This document shows, piece after piece, positions 24,944-34,341 of a stretch of 64,000 nucleotides of DNA. The DNA comes from UBA2589 sp965223235 (GTDB lineage Bacteria; Gemmatimonadota; Gemmatimonadetes; Longimicrobiales; Gaopeijiaceae). A program made the translations under genes and the position numbers. The notes beneath the pieces were generated by a model. The model was given only the letters and a program-made list of their open reading frames with translations, had not been told where the DNA came from and did no database searches. The stretch lies in contig CBDCVV010000017.1 in NCBI GenBank assembly GCA_965223235.1, positions 124,001 through 188,000 of the forward strand, read 5' to 3'. Numbering within the stretch: the first letter of the stretch is position 1; every line of letters begins with the position of its first letter.

Positions 24944-26345
24944 GTTTCAACTCGATCGAGTTCCTCATCTTCTTTCCGACGGTTGTCCTCCTATACCGTC
25001 TTTTCTCCCGGAGTGAGACAGCCCGGGACTTGCTCCTCCTATGTGCCAGCTACGCCTTCTACATGGCGTGGAATTGGCGCTACGCAGGCCTAATTCTTTT
25101 TCGACCGGGGTAGACTTTCTAATCGGGCGCTATATGGGGCGCTCCACTTCGGAAGCCGTCCGGAAAGCACTCGTCACGATCAGCGTCACCCTGAATTTGG
25201 GCTTATTGGCCTTCTTCAAGTATCACAACTTCTTCGTCGATACCACGGGTGTATTGCTCGAGGCCACCGGCATCCCGTTGGACCCGGCCCCCCTACGACA
25301 TTCCTTCCTCCTCCCTGTTGGGATCTCGTTCTACACGTTCCAGTCGCTTAGCTACACCATTGACCTATACCGAGGGAGCTTAGGCGTAGAGCGGAAGTTC
25401 ACCAAATTCGCGCTATACGTGGCCTTCTTCCCACAACTCGTGGCGGGGCCGATCGTCCGAGCTGCGGACTTTCTTCCCCAGTTGAACCGTGAGCCGCAGG
25501 GCTCCCGGTCCGACCTGCTACAAGGGACGGCTCTCATCTTTCGGGGCCTAATCAAGAAGGTCTTTCTAGCAGACCTTCTCGCATCGCTGGGTGTCGATAC
25601 CGTCTTCGCGGATCCGTCCGCTTACTCTTCCATCACTCTGATGCTGGCCCTCTACGGGTACTCCTTTCAGATCTACAACGACTTCTCTGGGTATAGCGAT
25701 ATCGCGATCGGAGCGGCCCGAGTTCTCGGCTTCCAACTACCCGAGAACTTCAATCGTCCCTACCTGGCCCAGAATGTCCGCGAGTTTTGGACGCGATGGC
25801 ATATCTCGCTCTCGAGCTGGCTTCGGGACTATCTGTACATCCCGCTCGGTGGCAACCGGGGCACCACCTGGCAAGTCAGGCGGAACCTCATGGTAACCAT
25901 GATTTTGGGTGGCCTGTGGCACGGGGCCGCCTTGAACTTCGTGCTATGGGGTCTATGGCATGGCGCGCTACTCGTGCTCGCCCGCGGCATCCCGAAGCAC
26001 TATGAAAACACCTCACCGCTTCGTGTTTTCTTCCGACGCTTTCTATGCTTTCACCTGATCGTGGTCAGTTGGCTGCTGTTCCGCGTCGGGAGCTATCAAC
26101 AGCTACATGACTACTTGGCCGGCATGGGTCGGCTGACCGGCGAGCTGCAACTGTCTGGCATGTTCCTCGGGGTACTTGCGACAGCCGCCTGCGCTCACTT
26201 CTTCCCAAAGAAGTATCTGGATGACGCCCAGGTGGCGTTCACTCGACTCGCCATGCCGATCCAAGCTGTCTGCTACACGGTCCTCATCGTACTTCTGGCA
26301 GGTGCCAGCCTCGATGCGCCCTCATTCATCTACTTCCAGTTCTGA
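24940..26345 (+). CDS. MBOAT family O-acyltransferase (AlgI-like), one frameshift near the 5' end
   Basis: The ATG at 24940 (overlapping the SGNH stop) reads MSFNSIEFLIFFPTVVLLYR and continues to YAGLILF, the standard AlgI N-terminus. It is then out of frame and stops at a TAG. The rest, from VDFLIGRYMGRSTS to the end at 26345, is in another frame. One base missing from the T-run at 25097-25101 explains the break. The remaining protein is typical: LPVGISFYTFQSLSYTID, FPQLVAGPIVRA, FWTRWHISLSSWLRDY, and GGLWHGAALNFVLWGLWHG with the catalytic His. It is a polytopic enzyme that brings acyl groups across the inner membrane for polysaccharide O-acetylation. Confidence 0.85.
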
Positions 26346-26392
26346 CGCAGCGAAGAGCAGGAGTTGGCGGCAGTCCGTCTGACCCGGCCCAA

Positions 26393-28114
26393 TCAAGTCT
26401 CGCCCCGCCTCCTACGGAATAGCTCGGCGGCCCGCGTCACCTGAGTGTAGTCGCGGAGACCTACTAGCTGCATAGCCGCCACCGCGGAGAGTCTCGATCG
26501 CGAAAGGGGTCGGATCGAATGGGGTGAGGCCGCGGCCGCAGCACTCCTCAGGCCCAGACGAAAACGATTTCCGAAGCTATCAAAGTAGCTCTTGCTCTTC
26601 GGAGCCCACTGATACGCGAGAGTCTCTTCGACCGGCAAGGGACAGGGCTCATGACCTGGGTACGTCTGCCATGGGGAGGCCCGAACGGCATCTGGGAATG
26701 CGTCGAACCAGTCCGTATAGAAGCGATGGGCCATCCGATAGTCCAACGGAAGCGAGAACACGAACTCGAGCAGCTTCCCATCGAAAAACGGCAACTGATA
26801 CTCAAGGCCGTGCGAGTCCAACTCCTCGTAAAAGTCGTTGAGATGTCTCCGCTGGTCGTTCGCCATCAGGAACAGAAAGAGAGCAGATGCCGGATCCCCA
26901 GTCTCGTGCCTCTCGAGCTCCGATCGGATCGACGCTTCGATCAAAGCGCCGTACTTCGAGCGTGCCGACGAGTGAAAAACTCCGAGCGGCAACTCCAGCG
27001 AATTCGGAGCTGTGAAAAGGTCGATCGCCCGGCCAATGTCGTCCGACCTCATGGCTGCGGCCATCTGATCATCCAAATAGACGTTACCCAAACTGACGCT
27101 CCCCCCGTCGCCCGACCACACTGCCCGCGGGCGAGTAGCGGTCAAACTCTCGGAGTCAATCAGTTCGCCCATGGTCTTGGCCAGCGCAACGCGAAACCCT
27201 CCGGGAGGCGATTCGGGCCTGGGAACCGTCTCGAGGTCACACCCGATAGCCTGAGCAAATCGATCAGCAAACTCCTGATCCTGGGACCCTAATGGCGCGA
27301 AATTCACCGCCTGGACTCGAACTCCTCCATCGCACAAGGCTCCGACGATCGCCCGTGAATCCATACCACCGCTCAGATACGCCAGTGCGTCGGGGTTGTC
27401 GCGTTGTCGAATCTCGATGGCCTCGCGAAACAAGCGATACGTCTCCCGAACCGCCTCGGACCGCTCAACATTGATCTCCGGAATGTCCGACCAACGCCAG
27501 TACGAATGATCCTTCCGTCCACCGGCAAAGAAGGTGACCACCTGCGCTTCGCGGAGCAGGTGTACACCTTCGTATCGAGTCCGATCGGCCAGCGGGAACC
27601 CGATTCCGATGTCCTCCGCGATCCCCGTCAGGTCACGCCGTCGACGAACCCATGGCAAAGCCTCCAGTATTCTGAGAGCAGACGCAAACGTCACTACGCC
27701 GCCGTCCTCAACGAAGTACAGCGGACGGACGCCCAGTCGATCGTTGAAGAGCACCAACTCACCGCCCTCATTGCGGACGCGATACAGCGCGCCCGCGAAA
27801 ACCCCCCTGGACTCTGCCAGTGCGTCCGGCCGGTCGTCCATCAGCGCACGGACCACCTCCCGATGGTCGGATGACGGGGCACCGGGCCCAAACAGTGGCT
27901 CTCCCGCGAGCACGCAGGCATAACGATCCTCCTCGATGTCCACGCCGTCGTAGTCGGAGAGTGCGCCGGTAGCCGCACGCAGGAGGATCGCTTGCGGAGA
28001 AACAAATGCCCGGGTACGAGACCCGTCCGATCGAGAAATCGCCTTCCTTAGCTCGGACTCTGCGCCGCTCGGCAGACCGAGGTCGCTCTTCCGCACGAAC
28101 ACGCCGGCGATCAC
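26393..28114 (-). CDS. Asparagine-synthase-like amidotransferase with an inactive glutaminase site
   Basis: 573 residues, GTG start. The N-terminal Ntn-type glutaminase fold is present (FNDRLGVRPLYFVEDG), but the nucleophile Cys2 is gone: the chain begins M-I-A-G-V-F instead of M-C-G. The synthetase half keeps the ATP-pyrophosphatase loop LSGGMDSRAI and a long C-terminal region. It therefore cannot release ammonia from Gln itself and may use free ammonia, an amino group or a partner glutaminase. It lies downstream of the intact amidotransferase (28236-30203), probably co-transcribed. In such loci these proteins are thought to amidate sugar acids; the acceptor is unknown. Confidence 0.85.
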   Translation of the reverse strand: MIAGVFVRKSDLGLPSGAESELRKAISRSDGSRTRAFVSPQAILLRAATGALSDYDGVDIEEDRYACVLAGEPLFGPGAPSSDHREVVRALMDDRPDALAESRGVFAGALYRVRNEGGELVLFNDRLGVRPLYFVEDGGVVTFASALRILEALPWVRRRRDLTGIAEDIGIGFPLADRTRYEGVHLLREAQVVTFFAGGRKDHSYWRWSDIPEINVERSEAVRETYRLFREAIEIRQRDNPDALAYLSGGMDSRAIVGALCDGGVRVQAVNFAPLGSQDQEFADRFAQAIGCDLETVPRPESPPGGFRVALAKTMGELIDSESLTATRPRAVWSGDGGSVSLGNVYLDDQMAAAMRSDDIGRAIDLFTAPNSLELPLGVFHSSARSKYGALIEASIRSELERHETGDPASALFLFLMANDQRRHLNDFYEELDSHGLEYQLPFFDGKLLEFVFSLPLDYRMAHRFYTDWFDAFPDAVRASPWQTYPGHEPCPLPVEETLAYQWAPKSKSYFDSFGNRFRLGLRSAAAAASPHSIRPLSRSRLSAVAAMQLVGLRDYTQVTRAAELFRRRRGET

Positions 28115-28235
28115 AGGGGCGACCTCACATCGAACACGTTCTGGGGTCCAAGACGTTCCACCGAATTCCTCCGCATTGCAGTCAGGTCAGCAAGAACACC
28201 TTACGGTCGCCAGGCGTCCCCGCCCTTCGACCAAT

Positions 28236-30203
28236 CTACCCGACGCTGGGTCGATACTCGTCATGCCATGCCTGCCACTGAACGATCGCCCAAAGCCCCA
28301 GAGCGAGGTCCGTCCTCCCGTTCTGCAAGCCACGCCATTGACGCTGAACAGCCTTCGAGTCGAAGAGACCACTCGACTTGAGGCCATCGGATCCGATCAA
28401 ATCGCCGGCCCAGTCACGCAGTCCGCCCGTGAGCCAGGAGGCAATCGGCGGAGTGAAGCCAACCTTGGGTCGATCGACAATCGCACGGGGCACGTGACGG
28501 TACAAAAGCTCTCGCAGGATCCACTTCGAAGTACCGTCCCGGACTTTCATCTCTGTCGGCAAGCGCCAAGACAGCTCGATCACCCGATGGTCTAGCAGTG
28601 GCACTCTGACTTCGAGGCTGACCGCCATACTCGTTCGATCAACCTTCGCGAGAAGATCGTCGGGAAGGTAGAACGACTGATCTGCGAACATCATCCGCTC
28701 CATGAGGCCCGCCCCATCGAGAGTGCGGAATCCACTCTCGAGAAGATCCGGGTGCTCCACTCGCGACAACTCGTCAGGCGTGACTCGATCGGTCGATTCC
28801 CACCCGGCCGCCAGGAGGGTGCGGTACATCTGCCACTCACCCGGAGATCGCATCATTCCGGCCAGCTTCTGTATTTTCTCCCCGACTAGCCTTGGGACGC
28901 GGTCTCCTAGGGCGGGAGACGCGAGGCTTAGCAATTGATCCCAGCGCTTTGCCGGCACAGCGGACAACGCGGCGGCGGCGGGAGACCTCATGCCACGCGG
29001 AACCGACCCTAGCCGATGGATCCAATCCCGGCCGGCTGAATACCGATTGTAACCCCCGAAAAGCTCGTCCCCCCCGTCCCCGCCGAGCGCTACCGTGACG
29101 GCTTCCCTGGCGAGTTTGGAAACTAGGAAGGTCGGCACTTGAGACGGGTCTGCTAGAGGCTCATCGAAGATCGATGCGATCTGCGGGACGGTCGCCAGCA
29201 CGTCGTCACCGCTAACCGCCAACTCTGTGTGCTCAGTGCCCAGGTGATCCGAAACAGCCCGCGCGTGATGACTCTCATCGTGCTCCGCCACATCAAAGCC
29301 GATAGAGAAGGTCCGTAGCGGCCGATCCAGTTGCTTCTGAGCGAGGGCGGCGACAAGCGAGGAATCGATCCCTCCCGATAGTAAGAGCCCCAGGGGCACA
29401 TCGGAGCGGAGTCTTATCCCGACGGCCTCCGACAACGTTCCCTCGAGCAACGCGATGGTGTCCGCGTCCGACAGAGTCAGGCGCGATCGCAGGCCCTCGG
29501 AAGCGGCGGCTTCGAGAGACCAGTAGGGCTCTGGATCGGGCAGCGCACGACTATCGTGAACCTTCAAGAAGTGACCTGGCGGTAGCTTCCGAACGTGCTT
29601 GTATACGCTGCGCGGCGCCGGTATGAACAAGTACCGCAAATAGTCAGAGAAGGCTGCCGGATCTATCTGGGAGTCGAACGCCGGATCGCGACAGAGGGCT
29701 TTCAACTCCGAGGCGAACAAGAGCACTCCGTCACGGTGGAAGAAGTACAACGGCTTGATACCCACCCGATCTCGCGCCAGCGTCAACGCTCGCTCCTGGG
29801 CATCCCAAACCGCAATCGCGAACATTCCGATGAATCGAGCCAAGGACCGCTCGATTCCCCAGGCCTCGAAGCAGGCGAGGATGATCTCCGTATCCGAGCC
29901 ACCGCGCGGCGTGATATTCTGACTTCTAAGCTCCTCGCGGAGCTCGACGAAGTTGTACACCTCGCCGTTGAAAAGGAGGGTATAGCGGCGGGTCGCTGAA
30001 GCCATCGGTTGGGCACCGAGAGGAGAGAGCTCAAGAATGGCCAGCCGCCGAAAGCCCAGTCCGATACCGCATTCAGGATCGAGCCAGTGCCCTTCGTCAT
30101 CGGGGCCGCGATGCACGATCGAGTCCGTCATGGCTTGGAGGCGAGACCGCGCTTCGTCCGCTTTCACACCACCCGATTGGAGGAGGCCTGCCAGGCCGCA
30201 CAT
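28236..30203 (-). CDS. asnB: Glutamine-hydrolysing asparagine synthase family protein
   Basis: 655 residues and complete. The glutaminase domain starts with Cys2 (MCGLAGLLQ) and contains SIVHRGPDDEG, FNGEVYNF, GSDTEIIL and ARDRVGIKPLYFF. The synthetase domain has LLSGGIDSS and VALGGDGGDELFGGYNRY. It is similar to exosortase-associated amidotransferase 1-type proteins. In a polysaccharide locus the likely reaction is Gln-dependent amidation of a carboxyl group, for example of a uronic acid, rather than asparagine supply. Its ATG at 30203 lies 4 bases after the stop of the ABC transporter gene, so the two are co-transcribed. Confidence 0.9.
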   Translation of the reverse strand: MCGLAGLLQSGGVKADEARSRLQAMTDSIVHRGPDDEGHWLDPECGIGLGFRRLAILELSPLGAQPMASATRRYTLLFNGEVYNFVELREELRSQNITPRGGSDTEIILACFEAWGIERSLARFIGMFAIAVWDAQERALTLARDRVGIKPLYFFHRDGVLLFASELKALCRDPAFDSQIDPAAFSDYLRYLFIPAPRSVYKHVRKLPPGHFLKVHDSRALPDPEPYWSLEAAASEGLRSRLTLSDADTIALLEGTLSEAVGIRLRSDVPLGLLLSGGIDSSLVAALAQKQLDRPLRTFSIGFDVAEHDESHHARAVSDHLGTEHTELAVSGDDVLATVPQIASIFDEPLADPSQVPTFLVSKLAREAVTVALGGDGGDELFGGYNRYSAGRDWIHRLGSVPRGMRSPAAAALSAVPAKRWDQLLSLASPALGDRVPRLVGEKIQKLAGMMRSPGEWQMYRTLLAAGWESTDRVTPDELSRVEHPDLLESGFRTLDGAGLMERMMFADQSFYLPDDLLAKVDRTSMAVSLEVRVPLLDHRVIELSWRLPTEMKVRDGTSKWILRELLYRHVPRAIVDRPKVGFTPPIASWLTGGLRDWAGDLIGSDGLKSSGLFDSKAVQRQWRGLQNGRTDLALGLWAIVQWQAWHDEYRPSVG

Positions 30204-30207
30204 ATGT

Positions 30208-31986
30208 CTAGGCCCGGACCGGTGTGCCGACTGCCGTCACTCGACCATCCTCCACTTCGAACACTTGATCGGCTGCCTCCCGAAGAGCGGGCTGGTGGGA
30301 GACGGACACGATGGTGACCTCACCAGCAAGCTTCCGCAGAGTCGCACAGATCTCCCTCTCTGTGTTCGGATCGAGGGCTGTGGTCGCCTCGTCAAGAACC
30401 AGCAGCCGAGGACTCCCGACAAGCGCTCTGGCGATCGCGATGCGTTGGCGTTGGCCTCCCGAGAGCATTGTACCACCTTCGCCGACTGTTCGATCGAGGC
30501 CGTCGGGATGCGAGGAAACAAAGGCCCAAGCATCGGCTTGGCGCAGGGCCCTCTCAGCATCCGATCGAGTCACTTTCTCGTTCCCAAGCGACACGTTCTC
30601 GAAGATGGATCCGCGGAACAGCAGCATCTCTTGGGGCACATACCCGATGTGCGTCCGCCAAGACTCGAGGTCTAGGGTACTCAACGGAGCGCCGTCGATA
30701 AGGATCGCCCCTGATACTGGCTGATGAAGGCCGACCATAAGGTCTACGATCGTAGTCTTCCCCGACCCCGACGGGCCGACAAACGCGGTGAACGTGCCGG
30801 AGGGAACGTCGAACGATACGTCCCGGAGCACGGAGCGATCTCCGTAACTGAAGCTGACACCCTCGAAGCGGATTCCTTCCACCAAGTCCGGCGCTGGCAG
30901 CCCGCCCCGCCGCTCCTCTCGATTCGCCTCGGCGTTCTCGATGTGCTGAAGAATGGACTCGAAAGCGCTCTCGCCAACGGTCATGATCTGATACCGCTTC
31001 TGCGCCTCGTTCACCGCTCCGACTAACCGATAGAAGAGAAGCGATAGCACGAGTACCGTTGGGAAGGGCTGGTTGCCAAAGGTGACAACGAAATACAGAC
31101 CCAGAGCTACGGTCGCCACCAGAATTGGCTCCTGGAAACTCCGCACAGTTTCCCCAGCAAGCACTTGGTGTCGCTGAGCCTCGTTCAATCCCTCGGCCTC
31201 GCGTTCGAAAATTGGCAAGAAGTGCTGCTCCCTCGCCATCGCTTTCACCGGTTTGATGCCGGGAAGAGCTTCTGCGAGCCTTGCGATGAGCGACTTCATC
31301 ACCGCCACCTGATCCGCGCCGGCCTTGCGACTCATGCGGATGAACCGCTTGAGGAGAACTAGCACGGCGACGGCTGCAACGATCGCCGAGACAGCAACCT
31401 GCCAGGAGATCGTGACTGCCACAGTGAAATAGACCAACGCACGTACGAAAGCGGCAAATACTCGGCATGCCTCACTGTAGGCACTCGATGCCTTATGGGC
31501 CTCGTGACTGATCGCGGCGGCGAAGTGACCCGTCGGATGACTAGTAAAGTGGCTCCACGACGCCGACATCAAGGCCTGGATCAGTCGAATCCGGAGGTCA
31601 GTGGCAACCTGAGCGACGGCGTAGCCCACTTCACGCATCGCGAGCCACAGGAAACCGGCTTTCACGACCATCGCCAGTGTGACGAAAATCACCATGCTCA
31701 AGAGCGTAGGCGTAAGCCCCACGAGTGCGAAGATCCGTGCGACCATCTGCGAAAGCCCAGATTGCTCGCCCTCACCGGCAGCCAGTTCCAGCATGGGCAC
31801 CAATGAGAAGAATCCCACGCCCTCGGCTAGCCCGGACACCACCAGTAGCCCGGTCAGCATCGCGGTCCGGCGTGGCTGAGCGCGAAGGAAGTGACTTACA
31901 AAGGCAACTGGGCCTGTCTTTGCCAAGGCGAGAATCCGCGTCAGGGGGTAACAGGGAGAGCACCGCCCTCCCAACTGGGTGCGCAC
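30208..31986 (-). CDS. ABC transporter, fused membrane and ATPase domains (lipid/glycan flippase-like)
   Basis: 592 residues, MsbA/PglK-like half transporter. Six helices in about 25-310, then the nucleotide-binding domain: Walker A GPSGSGKTTI, Q-loop YVPQEMLLFRGSIFENV, signature LSGGQRQRIAIARAL and Walker B LLVLDEATTALD. The start is uncertain: GTG at 31986 gives a Cys-containing leader, and TTG at 31926 would start just before AKTGPVAFVSHFLR. It probably flips a lipid-linked sugar or oligosaccharide across the inner membrane. This would replace Wzx, which is not visible in the window. First gene of a minus-strand unit with the two amidotransferases. Confidence 0.9.
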   Translation of the reverse strand: MRTQLGGRCSPCYPLTRILALAKTGPVAFVSHFLRAQPRRTAMLTGLLVVSGLAEGVGFFSLVPMLELAAGEGEQSGLSQMVARIFALVGLTPTLLSMVIFVTLAMVVKAGFLWLAMREVGYAVAQVATDLRIRLIQALMSASWSHFTSHPTGHFAAAISHEAHKASSAYSEACRVFAAFVRALVYFTVAVTISWQVAVSAIVAAVAVLVLLKRFIRMSRKAGADQVAVMKSLIARLAEALPGIKPVKAMAREQHFLPIFEREAEGLNEAQRHQVLAGETVRSFQEPILVATVALGLYFVVTFGNQPFPTVLVLSLLFYRLVGAVNEAQKRYQIMTVGESAFESILQHIENAEANREERRGGLPAPDLVEGIRFEGVSFSYGDRSVLRDVSFDVPSGTFTAFVGPSGSGKTTIVDLMVGLHQPVSGAILIDGAPLSTLDLESWRTHIGYVPQEMLLFRGSIFENVSLGNEKVTRSDAERALRQADAWAFVSSHPDGLDRTVGEGGTMLSGGQRQRIAIARALVGSPRLLVLDEATTALDPNTEREICATLRKLAGEVTIVSVSHQPALREAADQVFEVEDGRVTAVGTPVRA

Positions 31987-32087
31987 CGCTCAAGGAGAAG
32001 ATACAACTACGTGCGGCCCCCAACCCACTACAATCGTGTCCCCGCCGCACGCATCGGTCCCTATCCGGGCGCCAGACGCCGCTAGGG

Positions 32088-33215
32088 TCACCCAGGCGAG
32101 GCGGTCAATACTTCCTCATACACCTCCCGATACCTCTCAACCCAAGGCTCTACGGCGAACTCACGATCAAGACGGTGTCGGGCCGCGACCGCACGGACAC
32201 GAGCTGCATCCGGGTCCAGCAAGACCCCGTCTAGAGCACTAGCAATGGTGTCGACGTCTCCGGGGGGACAGAGCACGGCCTCCCTTGGCGAAACAACGTC
32301 GGGGACCCCGCCCACCGAAGTGACGACTAGTGGCACGCCTGCCCACATGGCCTCGAGCACTGTCATCGGAGTCCCTTCGGTCCAGGACGTTAGAGCGAGC
32401 AGATCGAACGCTCTCAGCAGGCTTCCGGCCTTCGGGATCGCCCCCATCCAACGAACCCGCGAGTCGACTCCGAGCTCCGTGACCAGGGCCCGGCACCGAT
32501 CTTCGAGAGGACCGGCACCGATCACGACGAGCGTAGCACTTTGGTCCATAAGAGCGAACGATCGGATAAGCACGTCTGGGCCCTTCTCTTCACTCAGGCG
32601 CCCAACAAAGCCAATCACGGGCTCGTCACTGAGCCCCAGCTGCGCCCTCGCCTCAGTTCGACCGACCTGCTCACCCTCCCCCTTCCAAGCGTTGCGGATC
32701 ATCTTCACCCTGTTGGTCCCCAGCCCTTGCTGAATGAGCTGCGCTTGGAGCGCGTCGGACACGGCGACTACCGCGGCACAGCGATGATAAGCCCTGACCT
32801 GGAGCCGCTCGTAGATTCGGTTCCGCCAACTACCACCGACAAAACCATGCACGGTCGAAATTGCAACCGCTCCTGCCTGTCTCGCTAAAGGGCCGTCGAC
32901 AACGTCGGCGCGGTATCCATGAGTGTGAAGGACCTTCGCCCCGTGCTCCGCTAACAACCTCCTAATTTGCGCTCGCTCACTCAAATACCCGCGGCCCCCT
33001 ACCCGCACTTCTTGCAGGGGCACCCCCGACGCTCGCATCGCCTCCAGGAACGGGTGCGACATCGGAGCAGAAGGTGTCAGAATTGGTACAACCAACGGGC
33101 GATCGCCAGCTGCCATCTGACCAGCTGACAGGGTCTCCACCACGGTCTCTAAGCCCCCGTAGGGGGCTGGAGCCAGGACATGCACAATCGATAGAGGACG
33201 CGAGATCATCGGCAA
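32088..33215 (-). CDS. Glycosyltransferase family 4
   Basis: 375 residues with a complete GT-B fold. N-terminal IVHVLAPAPYGGLETVV (acceptor-side glycine loop), VLHTHGYRADVVDG and STVHGFVGG. C-terminal VIGFVGRLSEEKGPDVLIRSF, LVVIGAGPLE, VRWMGAI and the E-x7-E motif EGTPMTVLEAMWAG, followed by GGVPDVV. Typical retaining transferase of exopolysaccharide pathways, cytoplasmic face of the membrane. It is divergent from the deacetylase gene at 33383 and upstream of the ABC transporter on the same strand. Confidence 0.92.
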   Translation of the reverse strand: MPMISRPLSIVHVLAPAPYGGLETVVETLSAGQMAAGDRPLVVPILTPSAPMSHPFLEAMRASGVPLQEVRVGGRGYLSERAQIRRLLAEHGAKVLHTHGYRADVVDGPLARQAGAVAISTVHGFVGGSWRNRIYERLQVRAYHRCAAVVAVSDALQAQLIQQGLGTNRVKMIRNAWKGEGEQVGRTEARAQLGLSDEPVIGFVGRLSEEKGPDVLIRSFALMDQSATLVVIGAGPLEDRCRALVTELGVDSRVRWMGAIPKAGSLLRAFDLLALTSWTEGTPMTVLEAMWAGVPLVVTSVGGVPDVVSPREAVLCPPGDVDTIASALDGVLLDPDAARVRAVAARHRLDREFAVEPWVERYREVYEEVLTASPG

Positions 33216-33273
33216 GTCTTGGATCGCCCCCGGCTCAGCACGAGCTTAGCATCTGGAAATGTTCGCCCTCGAT

Positions 33274-33289
33274 GGTACACTCTAGGCAT
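33274..33289 (+). promoter_or_regulatory. Candidate sigma-54 promoter upstream of the deacetylase gene
   Basis: TGGTACACTCTAGGCA keeps the invariant -24 GG and -12 GC with exactly 10 bases between them and matches 8 of 11 consensus positions. It is in the intergenic region, 94 bases upstream of the ATG at 33383. A sigma-54 activator is encoded at 545-2011. Confidence 0.35.
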
Positions 33290-33382
33290 TGGTTAGTCCT
33301 CTACTCTGAGTTGCCAGAGTCCATAGGCGTCCACGTTCTTCTTACGCCCCATACCACACTCCCCCAAGGGGCACTTCACTGA

Positions 33383-34306
33383 ATGGCAAAGGGATGGAAA
33401 CGGGCTGTCGAGCTCGTCCTAGGACGTTCGGGGCTGACGAAGCTACGGACGTGGGCCAACGGGCCATCGGCGGCCGTACTCGCCTATCATAACGTCGTCC
33501 CAGACAGCGAACGAGCGGTCGGAGACCTCAGCCTGCACCTAAGCCAGTCCGATTTCGCACGCCAATTGGACTTCTTGTTGGAAGTCGGAATTCCGGTCTC
33601 ATTGGAAGATCTTCTGGAGTCGCCTCACGAACCTGAGCGCGGGGATCGCCGCCTCCGCTTCGCCATTACCTTCGATGACGCATACCGCGGCACGATGACC
33701 GCTGGGGTCGAGGAAATTCAGCGGCGTTCGATCCCGGCGACAGTCTTCGTTCCCACAGCTCTGCTAGGCGGGCACGGCTTCTGGTGGGACCTTGTCGCCC
33801 CAGACGACCCGGCCATTGCCGACGAGGTCAGAAAGACGGCACTCCTAGAACACGGAGGACAAATCGCGCGTGTCCTTTCGTGGGCGACCAGTCAGGGAAT
33901 CAAGGTGCGCTCACTCCCAGAGCATGCAATGCCCGTTACGGAGTCCGAGCTACTCCGGCCCGATGTGTTCGACGGAGTCATGTTCGGCTGCCATACGCGG
34001 TCACATCCCAACCTCACTACGCTTTCTGAGGAGGAGATCCGCCAAGAGTTGGGTGATTCAAGGGCGTGGCTCCTACACAAGACGCCCCGTTACGTGGACT
34101 GGCTCACGTATCCATACGGACTCTACAACCCCTCAGTAGAACAAGTGGCACAAGAAGTGTTCGTCGGGGCTCTTCGCGTCGACGGAGGACCCGCTGTCGT
34201 CGGAGGGCAGCTACGTTCGACTCCGGCGGCGGTTCGCAGGATCAACGTGCCGCGGGGGCTCACGCTCGAGGGGCTCGCTCTCCGACTAGCCGGCTTAGTG
34301 GGCTGA
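33383..34306 (+). CDS. Polysaccharide deacetylase (NodB fold)
   Basis: 307 residues, no clear signal peptide, complete catalytic set. AVLAYHNVV leads in; motif 1 is ITFDDAY (Asp-Asp), motif 2 HTRSHPNL (metal His residues), motif 3 LTYPYG. It resembles exosortase-associated and PgaB-type N-deacetylases that act on amino-sugar residues. It is monocistronic, with its own possible sigma-54 promoter at 33274-33289. Of the NodB-like genes in this locus, it has the best preserved active site. Confidence 0.9.
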   Translation: MAKGWKRAVELVLGRSGLTKLRTWANGPSAAVLAYHNVVPDSERAVGDLSLHLSQSDFARQLDFLLEVGIPVSLEDLLESPHEPERGDRRLRFAITFDDAYRGTMTAGVEEIQRRSIPATVFVPTALLGGHGFWWDLVAPDDPAIADEVRKTALLEHGGQIARVLSWATSQGIKVRSLPEHAMPVTESELLRPDVFDGVMFGCHTRSHPNLTTLSEEEIRQELGDSRAWLLHKTPRYVDWLTYPYGLYNPSVEQVAQEVFVGALRVDGGPAVVGGQLRSTPAAVRRINVPRGLTLEGLALRLAGLVG

Positions 34307-34341
34307 GCATCGCTTCGGCGCACGAAAGCGGCCGTCACGCT

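Noticed and set aside
26651..27292. 213-codon frame opposite the first amidotransferase gene
   Set aside because: No recognisable content, fully covered by the real gene on the other strand.
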